Positions 14,053 to 22,756 are shown, counted from the first letter of the stretch. The stretch is DNA of 23,496 bases from Acidobacteriota bacterium (GCA_028873155.1 JAGWML010000019.1:1-23496); one strand, 5' to 3'. Numbers and translations: made by a program. The notes: generated from the sequence alone by a model not told the origin.

Positions 14053-16401
14053 ATGAATACCATCGAACGCCGCATCACTTTTTCCCTTTGCCTCATCGTT
14101 GCCGCACTCACCGCATCCCGGGCCAACTCCCAGATGGTCTCTCCCTCCGTCGACAAACCCGATCAGCCCTTCTCCTATTTCTCCGCGCCCACCGACGAGA
14201 TCGGCGTCATGGATGCCGAGGCCGCCACCGAGGTCACGCCCGAGGGCTACCTCCGCACCGGCTTCGGCGAGCTGATGTTCTTCTCCGGCCCTGAACTCCG
14301 GCCCACGCACGTGCGCATCCGCACCCTGGAAGACGGCCACCTGCCCATCATGCACTACCAGTTCTCGCAGAATGGCGTCGCCTACCGCTTCACCCTCTTC
14401 GCCGCCACGCTCGACGGCAAAGCCGAAGGCACGCTCGTCAACTTCATCCGCATCACGATGAAGAACGAGGGCGAGCAGCCGAACCGCGCCATCCTCGCCA
14501 CCGGCATGCGCTACGACGCGCCCAACAACACAGGCGCAGCCCACGGCGACAACCGCTTCGATCGCCCCCGCGAAGGCAAAGTCCCCGGCAACTACCGCCA
14601 GATTGGCGAGACATTCAACCCCGCCTGGCTCTACTCCTTCACGCCGGGCAGCTTTCTGCGCGATGGCCGCCTGCTCTACGAGTTTCCCAGCGGCTACGCA
14701 AGCCGCGGCTGGACGATGCATGGCCGCTACAACTATCCGCAGGACATCGCGAAGCCGCAGCGCCTGACCGTCGACCCCACCGTCCCCGTCGGCATCGTCA
14801 CCTACTCGCGCCTGCTCCAGCCCGCCGAAGAATACACGCTCGACTTCAAGATGCCCGTCGTTCCCGCATCCGACACGGCCGCTCTCGACGCCGCCACCTT
14901 CGACGCCGCGCACGCGCAGGTCACGGCCTTCTGGAATCGCATCCTCGCGGAGGGAATGCAGATCACTCTGCCCGAGCAGAAGCCCGTCGACACCTTCTAC
15001 ACCAACCTCGTCTACGACCTGATCGCCCGCGATCACATCGGCCCCGACTATATCCAGACCGTCAACAAGCTCCACTATCACGAGTTCTATCTGCGCGACG
15101 GCGCCGACATCGTGCACAGCTACGACGTCACCGGCTATCCGCAGATCGCCGCACAGGACCTCGCCTTCTTCGCCAAATCACAAAAGCCCGACGGCAACTT
15201 CCTCTCGCAGCCGCAACAGTATGACGGATGGGGCGAGGCCGTCTGGGGCTACTCGCAGCACTACCGCATCACGCACGACAAAGCCTTCGCCGAGTGGGCC
15301 ATCCCGCAGATCGGCCGCGCCGTCCAGTGGCTCAAACAGGCCCGCGCCGCAGACCCGCTCCACATCATGCCCGCCAGCGACGTGCGCGACAACGAGTTCG
15401 TCCCCGGCCACCTCACCGGCTACAACTTCCTCGCCCTCTCCGGTCTCAGCCTCGCCATCCCCATGGCACAGCAGACCGGCCACCCCGATCTCGCATCCGC
15501 ATGGCAGGCCGAGTACAACGACTACCGCCAGGCATTCCTCAAGGTCCTCGACCAGCGCACCAAAGAGGAGAACGGCTACATCCCGCCCGCGCTCGACGGC
15601 CAGAAGGGCGGCTTCGACTGGGGCAACCTGCTCGCCGTCGTGCCCGAGCCAACCCTCAGCTCACGCGATCCCCGCGTCGCCGCCACGCTCAAGGCCACGC
15701 AGGCCAAATACGCTGAGGGCATCATGACCTACGCCAACGGCGAGTTCCTCCACCACTACCTCACCATCAAAAACACCATGACGGAAACCATTCGCGGCGA
15801 TCAGGAGCAGGCAACGAAGGAACTCTATGCTCTGCTGCTGCACACCAGCTCCACCCACGCCGGCTTCGAGTTCGCCATCCTGCCCTGGGGCGACCGCAAC
15901 TTCCAGGACAACCTCGCGCCCCACGGCTGGTTTGCCGCCGAGTATCGCACTCTGCTGCGCACCATGCTCGTCCGCGAAGACGGCAATCAGCTCCACCTGC
16001 TCAGCGTCATCTCGCCCGACTGGATCGGGCAGGGAAAGACCATCTCCGTCACCCAGGCTCCCACGTACTTCGGCAGCGTCGCCTTCCAGCTCACCCAGCC
16101 CTCCGCCGATGAAGCGGACCTCGCCCTCACCACGAACTTCGCCCCGCACTCCACTGATGCGCCCTCGGCCATCGTCGTGCATCTGCCCTGGTTCATGCAG
16201 ATCCAGAGCGCCGAGGCCAACGGCCACTCCATCCACGCAACCGATGGTCAGCTCATCCTTCCCGCCGACACCAAAGCTGTGCGCCTGCACTGGTCCATGC
16301 GAGCCGATGCGCCGAAGATGAGCTACCAGAAAACCGTGGACGACTACAAAGCCGAGTATGCGCGCCGCTACGCCATCCTCATGCACGGCAGCGCGCAATA
16401 G
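14053..16401 (+). CDS. Secreted (alpha/alpha)6-barrel type glycoside hydrolase-like protein
   Basis: The 782-residue protein has a signal peptide (residues 1-27, SLCLIVAALTASRANSQ). Its N-terminal half looks beta-rich, as in two-domain glycosidases. From about 290 onwards it shows the helical pattern of six-hairpin glycosidases: HYHEFYLRDGADIVHSYDVT, QPQQYDGWGEAVWGYSQHYR with a Glu that could be catalytic, and a late MTETIRGDQEQATKELYALL segment. I cannot assign a CAZy family, and substrate is unknown; it may act on plant or microbial polysaccharide outside the cytoplasm. ATG 14053 is chosen because it begins the signal peptide. The frame is open about 205 codons further upstream, but only over the CHAT gene. 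There is no strong ribosome binding site. It starts 49 bases after the CHAT stop, so co-transcription is possible. Confidence 0.75.
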   Translation: MNTIERRITFSLCLIVAALTASRANSQMVSPSVDKPDQPFSYFSAPTDEIGVMDAEAATEVTPEGYLRTGFGELMFFSGPELRPTHVRIRTLEDGHLPIMHYQFSQNGVAYRFTLFAATLDGKAEGTLVNFIRITMKNEGEQPNRAILATGMRYDAPNNTGAAHGDNRFDRPREGKVPGNYRQIGETFNPAWLYSFTPGSFLRDGRLLYEFPSGYASRGWTMHGRYNYPQDIAKPQRLTVDPTVPVGIVTYSRLLQPAEEYTLDFKMPVVPASDTAALDAATFDAAHAQVTAFWNRILAEGMQITLPEQKPVDTFYTNLVYDLIARDHIGPDYIQTVNKLHYHEFYLRDGADIVHSYDVTGYPQIAAQDLAFFAKSQKPDGNFLSQPQQYDGWGEAVWGYSQHYRITHDKAFAEWAIPQIGRAVQWLKQARAADPLHIMPASDVRDNEFVPGHLTGYNFLALSGLSLAIPMAQQTGHPDLASAWQAEYNDYRQAFLKVLDQRTKEENGYIPPALDGQKGGFDWGNLLAVVPEPTLSSRDPRVAATLKATQAKYAEGIMTYANGEFLHHYLTIKNTMTETIRGDQEQATKELYALLLHTSSTHAGFEFAILPWGDRNFQDNLAPHGWFAAEYRTLLRTMLVREDGNQLHLLSVISPDWIGQGKTISVTQAPTYFGSVAFQLTQPSADEADLALTTNFAPHSTDAPSAIVVHLPWFMQIQSAEANGHSIHATDGQLILPADTKAVRLHWSMRADAPKMSYQKTVDDYKAEYARRYAILMHGSAQ

Positions 16402-16414
16402 CGGAACGAATCAA

Positions 16415-16444
16415 ACCGGCGCGGGGCAATCGCCTTGCGCCGGT
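16415..16444. terminator. Bidirectional terminator-like hairpin between convergent genes
   Basis: The arm 16415-16427 pairs with 16432-16444 over 13 bases (11 Watson-Crick plus two G-U) around an AATC loop; the outer 8 bp are ACCGGCGC/GCGCCGGT. It is followed by CTTGTCCTT on + and TTTGATTCG on -, so the U-tracts are weak. Its place in the 64-base gap between convergent stops (16401 and 16466) supports a terminator for both. Confidence 0.65.
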
Positions 16445-16465
16445 CTTGTCCTTGGTACATCTGGA

Positions 16466-17353
16466 TTATTCGAGCTGCTGCACTTCCGTGCCGTCCGGCA
16501 CCTTGATGCGGAACTGGTCTTCGGTCAGATCCATGTTCTCGACGACCTTCTCCACGTGCAGAATCACCTGGTACTCCTCCAGCGGCCGGCGAATCGTCAC
16601 CACCGATGGATACACCCCTCCGCCGAAATCCGCATACCGTCCATACGTCACTTCGGTCTCCAGGTTGCCGTTCCCGTCATACAGGTCTTGCTTATAGGGC
16701 AGCAGATCGTCCCGGTGAAACACGATCACACGCACCGGCGCAAGCTCATTGCTGTCGGCCTTTCTCCGCATCACGCTCAGCACATACTCCGGAATCAGCA
16801 GCAGATGCTTCTTCGAGGCATCCACCATCGTGTCCGTATCGGCGGTGACGGAGTAGAGATTATCCGGCTCCAGTCCGCGCACCACCATCGCATCGAAGAA
16901 GGTCCCCGGCCGCAGATTCTCCACCTGGTGAATCGACTTCTTCTTCAGCGTGTTCTCGCCCTTCACAACCTTTTTCCGCGAGGGGATATACAGGTTGAAT
17001 GTCTTGCCGTCGCTCGCCATGTCAAACATCGTCATGCCCAGCACCGGCACCTGGCCCAGCACGCGCAGCATCCCCGGCTTGCGCATCAGGATATGCCCGC
17101 GGAACGTCGTGTAGTCCTTCGCCACGCCTTCCTTGCTGTTCAGCACGCTGGCCTGGATCTCCACCGTCGCGTTCAGCGTCTTCAGCGCATCCCAGCGATC
17201 GTTTAACTTCGCCACCAGTTGATCCGGTGTCAGCGTCTGCACCGTCTGCGGCGGCTTCGGTACCGGCAGCCTGCGCGTCGTAAACAGGCAGCCCGAAAGC
17301 AGACTCGAAAGCAGCAGCGCCGCAGTCCCTGTGAGCAGGCGTCGCATCCTCAT
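16466..17353 (-). CDS. LolA-like outer-membrane lipoprotein (DUF4292-type)
   Basis: The 295-residue protein has a lipoprotein signal peptide with the lipobox Leu19-Ser20-Gly21-Cys22 (LLSSLLSGC). The mature part begins with a Pro-rich linker, then LTPDQLVAKLNDRWDALKTL. It continues as alternating strands (RGHILMRKPGMLRVLGQVPV, LGMTMFDMASDGKTFNLYIP, VVRGLEPDNLYSV, VTYGRYADFGGGVYPSVVTI), the open beta-barrel pattern of LolA/LolB-like proteins. Lipid or lipoprotein binding is a family-level guess. Asp24, the usual inner-membrane retention signal at position +2, is absent (Leu follows the Cys), so the protein is predicted to go to the outer membrane. Its ATG overlaps the mltG stop by four bases (17350-17353), so it is translated from the mltG transcript. 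Confidence 0.85.
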   Translation of the reverse strand: MRMRRLLTGTAALLLSSLLSGCLFTTRRLPVPKPPQTVQTLTPDQLVAKLNDRWDALKTLNATVEIQASVLNSKEGVAKDYTTFRGHILMRKPGMLRVLGQVPVLGMTMFDMASDGKTFNLYIPSRKKVVKGENTLKKKSIHQVENLRPGTFFDAMVVRGLEPDNLYSVTADTDTMVDASKKHLLLIPEYVLSVMRRKADSNELAPVRVIVFHRDDLLPYKQDLYDGNGNLETEVTYGRYADFGGGVYPSVVTIRRPLEEYQVILHVEKVVENMDLTEDQFRIKVPDGTEVQQLE

Positions 17354-18378
17354 CGTGCGCCCGCCTTTCTCATCGCCGTGCGATAAGCCGCCACATCGCG
17401 CGCATGCTGCTCCAGTGTGGATGAAAACGCCGAATGCCCCTGCGGATCATCGCCCGCCGCAACAAAGTAGAGATAGTCAGTCTGCGCCGGGTTCATCGCT
17501 GCGCGCAGCGACCGCAATCCCGGATTCGCAATCGGCCCCGGCGGCAGGCCCGCATGCACATACGTGTTGTAGGGCGTATCCCGCTTCAGGTCGCTCGCGT
17601 AGATCGCGCCCCGCCATTGCCCCTCCAGTTCAAGACCGTAAATCACTGAGGGGTCCGTCATCAGCGGCATGTGATGCGCCAGCCGGTTGGCAAACACGCT
17701 GGCCACCAGCGGACGCTCACCGTCCACTGCCGTCTCTCTCTCCACCAGCGAGGCCATCGTCACCACGTCATGCACATGCTCCTTCAATCCCACGCGGGCC
17801 GCCTCCTGCCGGAAGCGCCGCACCATCGCCGCGCAAATCTGCTCCGCCGTCGCCTTGCGCGGAAACCGGTACGTGTCTGGAAACAGATACCCCTCCAGGC
17901 TGCGGGCCTGCGGGTCCAGGTCCGCCACCAGTCGCGTCTCCCCTGCCTGCGCCTCCAGAAACTGCTCCTTCGGCCCGAACCCCGCCTGCTCCAGCCGCGC
18001 CGCGATGTCAAAGACCGTCGCCCCCTCGGGAACCGTCACCGACTTCGTATACACATCGCCGCGCGCAATCCTCTCGTATACCTCCATCGCCGTCGCCGGA
18101 TGGTCAAACCGATATTCCCCCGCCAGCAGCCTGCCCCGCCGGATCCACCGCAGAAGGTCAAACGCAACCTGGCTCCGCACCACCCCCGCCGTCTCCAGTT
18201 GCTGCCCAATGCGCAGCACGGACGACCCCGGCGCAATCTCCACAAACAGCTCTGCCTCTGGACCATACGGCGTCAGCACCGACCACGCCATCCACGCGCC
18301 CGCGCCCAACAGGGCAAGCAGAAGCACGGTCAGGCTCAGGCCCACCCCTTTTCTGCTCTTCCTTTTCCGGGCGCCCAT
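17350..18378 (-). CDS. mltG: Endolytic murein transglycosylase MltG (YceG-like)
   Basis: MltG cleaves nascent peptidoglycan glycan strands at the inner membrane and limits their length. The 342-residue protein has a basic N-terminus, one membrane helix (about 14-34), a LysM-like small domain (about 43-110) and the catalytic domain. Conserved motifs are EGYLFPDTYRF (162-172), ASLVERET (209-216, with the candidate catalytic Glu213), LMTDPSVIYGL (239-249), and TPYNTYVHAGLPPGPIANPG (268-287). Length and order match the family. ATG 18378 is preceded by AAGGA about 13 bases upstream, a rather long spacing. The gene is divergent from ruvX; in many bacteria the two genes are adjacent but codirectional. 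Confidence 0.95.
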   Translation of the reverse strand: MGARKRKSRKGVGLSLTVLLLALLGAGAWMAWSVLTPYGPEAELFVEIAPGSSVLRIGQQLETAGVVRSQVAFDLLRWIRRGRLLAGEYRFDHPATAMEVYERIARGDVYTKSVTVPEGATVFDIAARLEQAGFGPKEQFLEAQAGETRLVADLDPQARSLEGYLFPDTYRFPRKATAEQICAAMVRRFRQEAARVGLKEHVHDVVTMASLVERETAVDGERPLVASVFANRLAHHMPLMTDPSVIYGLELEGQWRGAIYASDLKRDTPYNTYVHAGLPPGPIANPGLRSLRAAMNPAQTDYLYFVAAGDDPQGHSAFSSTLEQHARDVAAYRTAMRKAGAR

Positions 18379-18442
18379 TCTTTCTCACTGTTCCTTTTTT
18401 CCATTGGATGCTGGGCGACCCCAGAAAATTCTGCAATTCCTT

Positions 18443-18448
18443 ATTGTA
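18443..18448 (-). promoter_or_regulatory. Candidate -10 box for mltG
   Basis: The minus strand reads TACAAT here, close to the TATAAT consensus, about 65 bases before the mltG ATG. No good -35 hexamer lies 16-18 bases upstream, so this rests on one element in an AT-rich patch of the 133-bp divergent gap. Confidence 0.35.
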
Positions 18449-18511
18449 TCGGTCCTTAATCCCTCTACCCGCCGAAATCCCCGGCGGTAATCTGGTAGCG
18501 GGAGACCTCGT

Positions 18512-18991
18512 TTGATCCCGCCCGCGCCACCCCGCTACCTCGCCCTCGACGTCGGCACGCGCCGCATCGGCGTCGCCGTCTCCGACGAGCTCGGCCTCAC
18601 CGCACAGCCCGTCCTCACGCTCGACCTCCACCGCCACCCGCGCCCCAGCCCCCGCGAGACCCTCCGCTCCATCGCCCGCCTCTGCCGCCGCTACAGCGTC
18701 TCGGGCATCGTCGTTGGCCTGCCCCTCCACCTCTCCGGCGAAATCAGCCCGCGGGCGCAGAAGGTCCAGGCCTTCGCCGCCGAGCTCGGCGCGCTCACCG
18801 GCCTGCCCATCCACCTCTGGGACGAGCGCCTCACCACCCAGGAAGCCCACGCGCTTCTGTACCAGGCCGGCCACGCCCGCCAGGACCACGCCAAAGTCGT
18901 CGATCAGGTCGCCGCCACGCTGATTCTGCAGTCCTTTCTCGACGACCGCCGCACTCCATCCTCCCCAGCGCCACCCCCGGCTCAGCCCTGA
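18512..18991 (+). CDS. ruvX: Holliday junction resolvase-like protein / pre-16S rRNA nuclease (RuvX, YqgF)
   Basis: YqgF/RuvX has an RNase H fold and trims the 5' end of 16S rRNA precursor; a role in recombination has also been proposed. The 159-residue protein contains LALDVGTRRIGVAVSD (first catalytic Asp), IVVGLPLHLSGEISPRA, LWDERLTTQEAHALL and KVVDQVAATLILQSFLD (last Asp). Length is typical apart from a Pro-rich C-terminal tail. The start is TTG at 18512, backed by GGGAG at 18500-18504 with seven bases spacing; no in-frame ATG precedes the conserved core. A GC hairpin (18469-18474 with 18482-18487) lies in its leader. It heads a + strand cluster with greA and the phosphatidyltransferase. 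Confidence 0.93.
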   Translation: MIPPAPPRYLALDVGTRRIGVAVSDELGLTAQPVLTLDLHRHPRPSPRETLRSIARLCRRYSVSGIVVGLPLHLSGEISPRAQKVQAFAAELGALTGLPIHLWDERLTTQEAHALLYQAGHARQDHAKVVDQVAATLILQSFLDDRRTPSSPAPPPAQP

Positions 18992-19014
18992 CCCTCCCGC
19001 CACCCTCCCCCGCG

Positions 19015-19020
19015 TATAAT
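19015..19020 (+). promoter_or_regulatory. Candidate -10 box for greA
   Basis: A perfect TATAAT stands in otherwise very GC-rich DNA, 24-29 bases after the ruvX stop. A start point near 19027 would give a leader of about 56 bases. The expected -35 position (about 18992-18997) is CCCTCC, so support comes from the -10 match alone. Confidence 0.5.
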
Positions 19021-19082
19021 AAGCAGATAGTTCGTGATTTCCCGCGGCTTGAGCCTTGCGCTCCCCGCCCTTCGGAATCTGG

Positions 19083-19580
19083 ATGCCGGATCACATCAAA
19101 AAACAGCTTCTCCAAGAGATCGCGATCCTCGAGCACGAGCTCGCCCACGAGTTGCCGGCCGAGATCAAGAAAGCCGTCGCCCTGGGCGACCTCTCTGAGA
19201 ACGCCGAGTATCACATGGCCAAGCAGCGCCAGGAGTTCGTCAACGCGCGCCTCGGCCAGCTCAAGCGCCGCATGGCCGAGCTCTCTCTCGTCAATCTCGC
19301 GAATATCCCCCACGACAAGGCCGGCTTCGGCTCCACCGTCGTCGTCTTCGACTCCACCAAGGAAGAAGAGATCGTCTACCGGCTCGTCACCAGCGAGGAG
19401 TCCGACGTCACCAAAGGCCTCATCTCCACCACCTCTCCCATCGGCCGCGGACTGGTCGGCACGCGCGTCGGCGATGTCGCCACCATCGTCACACCCAACG
19501 GCAAGCGCGAGCTCGAGGTGCTCAAGCTCACCACCATCCACGACGAAGCCGAAGAGGAAGAAAGCACCGGCACCGAATAG
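19083..19580 (+). CDS. greA: Transcription elongation factor GreA
   Basis: GreA enters the secondary channel of RNA polymerase and stimulates cleavage of backtracked RNA. The 165-residue product has the N-terminal coiled coil with the acidic tip motif LGDLSENAEYHMAKQRQ (residues about 35-51; Asp and Glu are the catalytic acidic residues) and a C-terminal FKBP-like domain. That domain includes FGSTVVVFD, YRLVTSEESD and SPIGRGLVGTRVGD. A Glu/Thr tail ends the protein. I choose ATG 19083 (MPDHIKKQLL) because family members begin there. A TTG at 19056 would add nine unconserved residues. The Shine-Dalgarno is weak (GGAA, 19074-19077). A perfect -10 box lies upstream, and the next gene starts 17 bases after the stop. 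Confidence 0.95.
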   Translation: MPDHIKKQLLQEIAILEHELAHELPAEIKKAVALGDLSENAEYHMAKQRQEFVNARLGQLKRRMAELSLVNLANIPHDKAGFGSTVVVFDSTKEEEIVYRLVTSEESDVTKGLISTTSPIGRGLVGTRVGDVATIVTPNGKRELEVLKLTTIHDEAEEEESTGTE

Positions 19581-19597
19581 GAAGCAGGAAGACTGGT

Positions 19598-20233
19598 ATG
19601 ACCTGGACTAGCGCGTTTGGCCGCGGTTGCGGCTGGCTTTTGGACCGAATCGTGCACGGTCTGGCCCTCACCCGCATCTCGCCGAACTTCCTCACCTTCA
19701 TCGGCCTCGTCATCAACATCGCAGCGGCCTTCCTCTTCGGCCACGCCAACGCCTCCAACGCAGGCCGCATGTTCTTCTACGCCGGCCTCGTCATCTTCGG
19801 CGCCGGCATCTTTGACATGGTCGATGGACGCGTCGCCCGCCGCAACAACCAGGTCACCGTCTTCGGCTCCTTCTTTGACTCCGTCATCGACCGCTACTCC
19901 GACGTCGTCCTCTTCTTCGGCCTGCTCGTCTACTACGGCCGCATCAATCGCTTCCGCTACGTCGTGCTCGTCGCCTTTGTCATGGTCACTTCGCTCATGG
20001 TCAGCTACACCCGCGCCCGCGCCGAGGCCCTCATCGGCCAGTGCAAGGTCGGCTTCATGGAGCGCCCCGAGCGCATCGTCCTCATCCTGCTCGGCGCATT
20101 GTTCAATCACTGGGGCGTCATGGCGCCCGTGCTCTGGGTGCTGGCGGTTCTCTCCACCATCACCGTCATCCACCGCATCACCTACACCTACCAGAACACC
20201 AAGCACCTCGCCCCGCTCAGCACCGCCCCCTGA
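19598..20233 (+). CDS. CDP-alcohol phosphatidyltransferase, phosphatidylinositol-phosphate-synthase-like
   Basis: The 211-residue integral membrane enzyme would transfer a phosphatidyl group from CDP-diacylglycerol to an alcohol. The family signature is complete: DMVDGRVAR, eight residues, G, three residues, D, three residues, D (FGSFFDSVID), with all metal-binding Asp present. About six membrane segments are visible. Features outside the core (DSVIDRYSD, SYTRARAEAL, ERPERIVL) resemble phosphatidylinositol-phosphate or archaetidylinositol-phosphate synthases more than glycerophosphate transferases (PgsA), but substrate cannot be fixed by eye. AGGAA (19586-19590) lies seven bases before ATG. 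It follows greA by 17 bases and is probably co-transcribed. It converges on the GH31 gene with a 29-base gap and no visible hairpin. Confidence 0.88.
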   Translation: MTWTSAFGRGCGWLLDRIVHGLALTRISPNFLTFIGLVINIAAAFLFGHANASNAGRMFFYAGLVIFGAGIFDMVDGRVARRNNQVTVFGSFFDSVIDRYSDVVLFFGLLVYYGRINRFRYVVLVAFVMVTSLMVSYTRARAEALIGQCKVGFMERPERIVLILLGALFNHWGVMAPVLWVLAVLSTITVIHRITYTYQNTKHLAPLSTAP

Positions 20234-20262
20234 GCACGGCACCCCGGCCACAGCCACCCGCG

Positions 20263-22653
20263 CTACCGGACTGTCACCTGCACCTGCCTGCCTTCGTAAG
20301 TGACCTCGGCATCCGCCGCTGCCGTCACTGCCTCGCCCGTCCCGTGCCCGTCGCCCACCAGCACCACGCGGAACGCGCGCTTCTCCACCATCCCCGGAAA
20401 TGACCCCTCCCGCGCTCCAACCGTCAACACCGAGTTCCGATCGTCCCAGTGAATCGGAATGACCGTGTGTTCTCCCCGCTGATACTGATACCCATCCCCC
20501 GCATCCTCGTAGAGGTCAAACGTCCCATCCGCCCCGCGATAAATGCGCAGCTCGATCGGTCCCGCCGGATCCTGCCCGGCATACTCAATCTCCGGCCCCA
20601 TCGGCACAATCGAACCCGCCCGCACAAACAGCGGCATCCGCTCCAGCGGCGCATCCGCCTCCATCTCCCGCCCGCCTTCCACCGTCTTCCCACTCCAGAA
20701 GTCGGTCCACCGCGCCGCGGGCAGATACACGCTGCGCTGTGTCGCCGCCTGCAACACCGGGCTCACCAGCAGCGCCGGCCCGAACATGAACTCGTCGCCC
20801 CGGTTCCACGTCTGCACGTCCGTGCGCCAGTCCATCACCAGGGGCCGCTGCATCGTATAGTCCTCGCTCGCCACCTTCCACGCCAGCGAGTAGATGTACG
20901 GCATCAGCCGGTAGCGCAGCTTGTCGTACTCCACCAGCACCGGCTCCACCTTGTCATACGTCCACATCTCGTTGTGCGGCCGGTGCCCGTGCGTGCGAAA
21001 GATCGGGCAGAACGTCCCGAACTCAAACCACCGCGCATACAGCTCCTGATAATCCGGCTCCTCGGTCGTCCCTCCATACGGCGGCCAGTAGCCTCCAATA
21101 TCCGTCGTCCAGTAGGGATACCCCGACAGTGCAAAGTTCAGTCCCGCCGGCACCTGGTGGCTCAGCCCCCAATGCGTGCTGTAGACATCCCCCGACCACA
21201 CCGTCGCGCCCACTCTCTGCTGGCCCAGAAACGCCGACCGCGTCAGCAGAAACACCCGCTTGTTCTCGTTCGCCGCCTTCCAGTGCTCCTGGGCGCCCAG
21301 CGTGTGCAGCAGCGGAAACACATTCGTGTACTCCGCTCCGTTGCCGATCGCAAGCTGCTTGTTCCGCAGGATCGCATCGCCCATGTGCGGCCAGTACTCC
21401 TCCGGCTCGGCGCTGTCCAGCCAGAAAGCATCCCACCCCTGCGCAAACAACTTCCCCGGCAGCCGCTGCCAATAGAGATCCCGCGCCTCCGCGCTCGTCG
21501 AGTCGTACACATGCGCCCCCGGAATCAGCAGATGCTTCGCGTCGAGAGCCTTATACGTCTCCGAGTTCGCATCCAGCAGTCCCCACACCGAGATCATCGC
21601 GTGCACATTCTCCTTGTGCAGCGCATCCAGGTCCTTCGCCACGTCCTGGTAGTTGCTGTTGAAGACCGGATCCCCCTCCGTCTTCCACCAGAACCAGTCC
21701 TGCACCATCGCGTCCAGCGGAATATGCTCCGCGCGATACCGGCTCGCAATCGCGCGAATCTCATCCAATGACACATACCGGTCCTTCGACTGGAACAACC
21801 CATACGCCCACTTCGGCAGCATCGGCGCATGCCCCGTCATCGTGCGGTACTCGTGAATCACCGCATCCATCTCCGGCCCGTAAAGGAAGTAGTAGTCCAC
21901 CTGCCGCCCCGCTATCGAGCTGAAACTAAGCTCCAGCGGAAAGCGATTGTCCACATACGTCAGCGCCGCCGTGTTCCACAAGAGGCCATACCCCTTGCTC
22001 GACATCAGAAAGGGAATCGCCACGTCCGTGTTGTTCTGGCCCAGCTCCACCGTCGCCCCGCGATAGTTGAACATCCCGCTCTGGTGCTGGCCCAGCCCGT
22101 AGAGCGCCTCCATCGCCACCGGCGTAAACCGGTCCGTCACGCGATACGTCTGCTCCCTATTCCGCTCCACTGGCTCATACGTGCGCGGGACGCGGTCTCC
22201 CTCCAGCAGCAGCGTCTCGCCCGTGTTCGTGCGGAACGACACGTTGCCGCGCTCCAGGCCCAGCGCCACATCCAGCTGCGCCGTCTTCAAATGCGCTGCC
22301 TTGGAATCCTGCGCAAACGCAAACGCCGCGCCGGGACACGACTGCCCCGCATCCAGCATCCACGGCTTGCTCTCCGCCTGTGCCTCCACGCCTTCCGGCC
22401 GCGCCACCACATGAATCACCGCATCCGCGCACACTGTGATCTCCAGCGCCTCTTTGCCAATCGTGGCCGTCATGCCACGGCTTGTCTGGTGCGCCTCTCC
22501 CGGCGGCAATGCAGACATATTCTGCGCCGGCAGCAGCGCCGCTCCACCCTGCGCCACAGCCAGCGCCAGCACCGTTCGCAATCCCATCGTCACAACAAAC
22601 GAAGACACAGTTCTCGCAGCAGCACCCTGCATGGTCGGTTCCGCCTTTCTCAT
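20263..22653 (-). CDS. Secreted glycoside hydrolase family 31 (alpha-xylosidase/alpha-glucosidase type)
   Basis: GH31 enzymes remove alpha-linked xylose or glucose with retention of configuration. With the chosen start the protein has 796 residues. It carries an export signal (TVLALAVAQGGAALLPAQ), an N-terminal beta-sandwich with GLGQHQSGMFNYRG and LLWNTAALTYVDNRFPLELS, and the catalytic barrel from KWAYGLFQSKDRY. The nucleophile motif is WLDSAEPE (Asp413) and the acid/base motif is WSGDVYSTHWG (Asp489). IQDWFWWKTEGD-like MVQDWFWW favours the alpha-xylosidase branch. C-terminal beta domains follow (GSIVPMGPEIEYAG). ATG 22653 is preferred because TAGGA lies eight bases upstream; ATG 22632 or an earlier in-frame ATG remain possible. 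The gene is monocistronic here. Substrates may include xyloglucan oligosaccharides, by family knowledge only. Confidence 0.92.
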   Translation of the reverse strand: MRKAEPTMQGAAARTVSSFVVTMGLRTVLALAVAQGGAALLPAQNMSALPPGEAHQTSRGMTATIGKEALEITVCADAVIHVVARPEGVEAQAESKPWMLDAGQSCPGAAFAFAQDSKAAHLKTAQLDVALGLERGNVSFRTNTGETLLLEGDRVPRTYEPVERNREQTYRVTDRFTPVAMEALYGLGQHQSGMFNYRGATVELGQNNTDVAIPFLMSSKGYGLLWNTAALTYVDNRFPLELSFSSIAGRQVDYYFLYGPEMDAVIHEYRTMTGHAPMLPKWAYGLFQSKDRYVSLDEIRAIASRYRAEHIPLDAMVQDWFWWKTEGDPVFNSNYQDVAKDLDALHKENVHAMISVWGLLDANSETYKALDAKHLLIPGAHVYDSTSAEARDLYWQRLPGKLFAQGWDAFWLDSAEPEEYWPHMGDAILRNKQLAIGNGAEYTNVFPLLHTLGAQEHWKAANENKRVFLLTRSAFLGQQRVGATVWSGDVYSTHWGLSHQVPAGLNFALSGYPYWTTDIGGYWPPYGGTTEEPDYQELYARWFEFGTFCPIFRTHGHRPHNEMWTYDKVEPVLVEYDKLRYRLMPYIYSLAWKVASEDYTMQRPLVMDWRTDVQTWNRGDEFMFGPALLVSPVLQAATQRSVYLPAARWTDFWSGKTVEGGREMEADAPLERMPLFVRAGSIVPMGPEIEYAGQDPAGPIELRIYRGADGTFDLYEDAGDGYQYQRGEHTVIPIHWDDRNSVLTVGAREGSFPGMVEKRAFRVVLVGDGHGTGEAVTAAADAEVTYEGRQVQVTVR

Positions 22654-22756
22654 CGCGTGCATCCTATCACGCACACCGTCTGCGCACGCCCATGCCGCCA
22701 GGCTCCCATGCAAGCGCACGCAGGATCCAATCCCGCACAGACTGTTTTGAAAGGGA

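Noticed and set aside
18469..18487. GC hairpin with 6-bp stem and 7-base loop in the ruvX leader, considered as terminator or riboswitch
   Set aside because: Too short for a riboswitch, no U-tract, and it lies between divergent genes where a terminator has no use; noted only as local structure.
19056..19082. TTG start extending GreA by nine residues
   Set aside because: The added residues are not part of the GreA fold and ATG 19083 matches the family start.
22654..22719. Upstream ATG starts for the GH31 gene
   Set aside because: They place extra, unconserved residues before the export signal and lack a better ribosome binding site; they are not excluded entirely.
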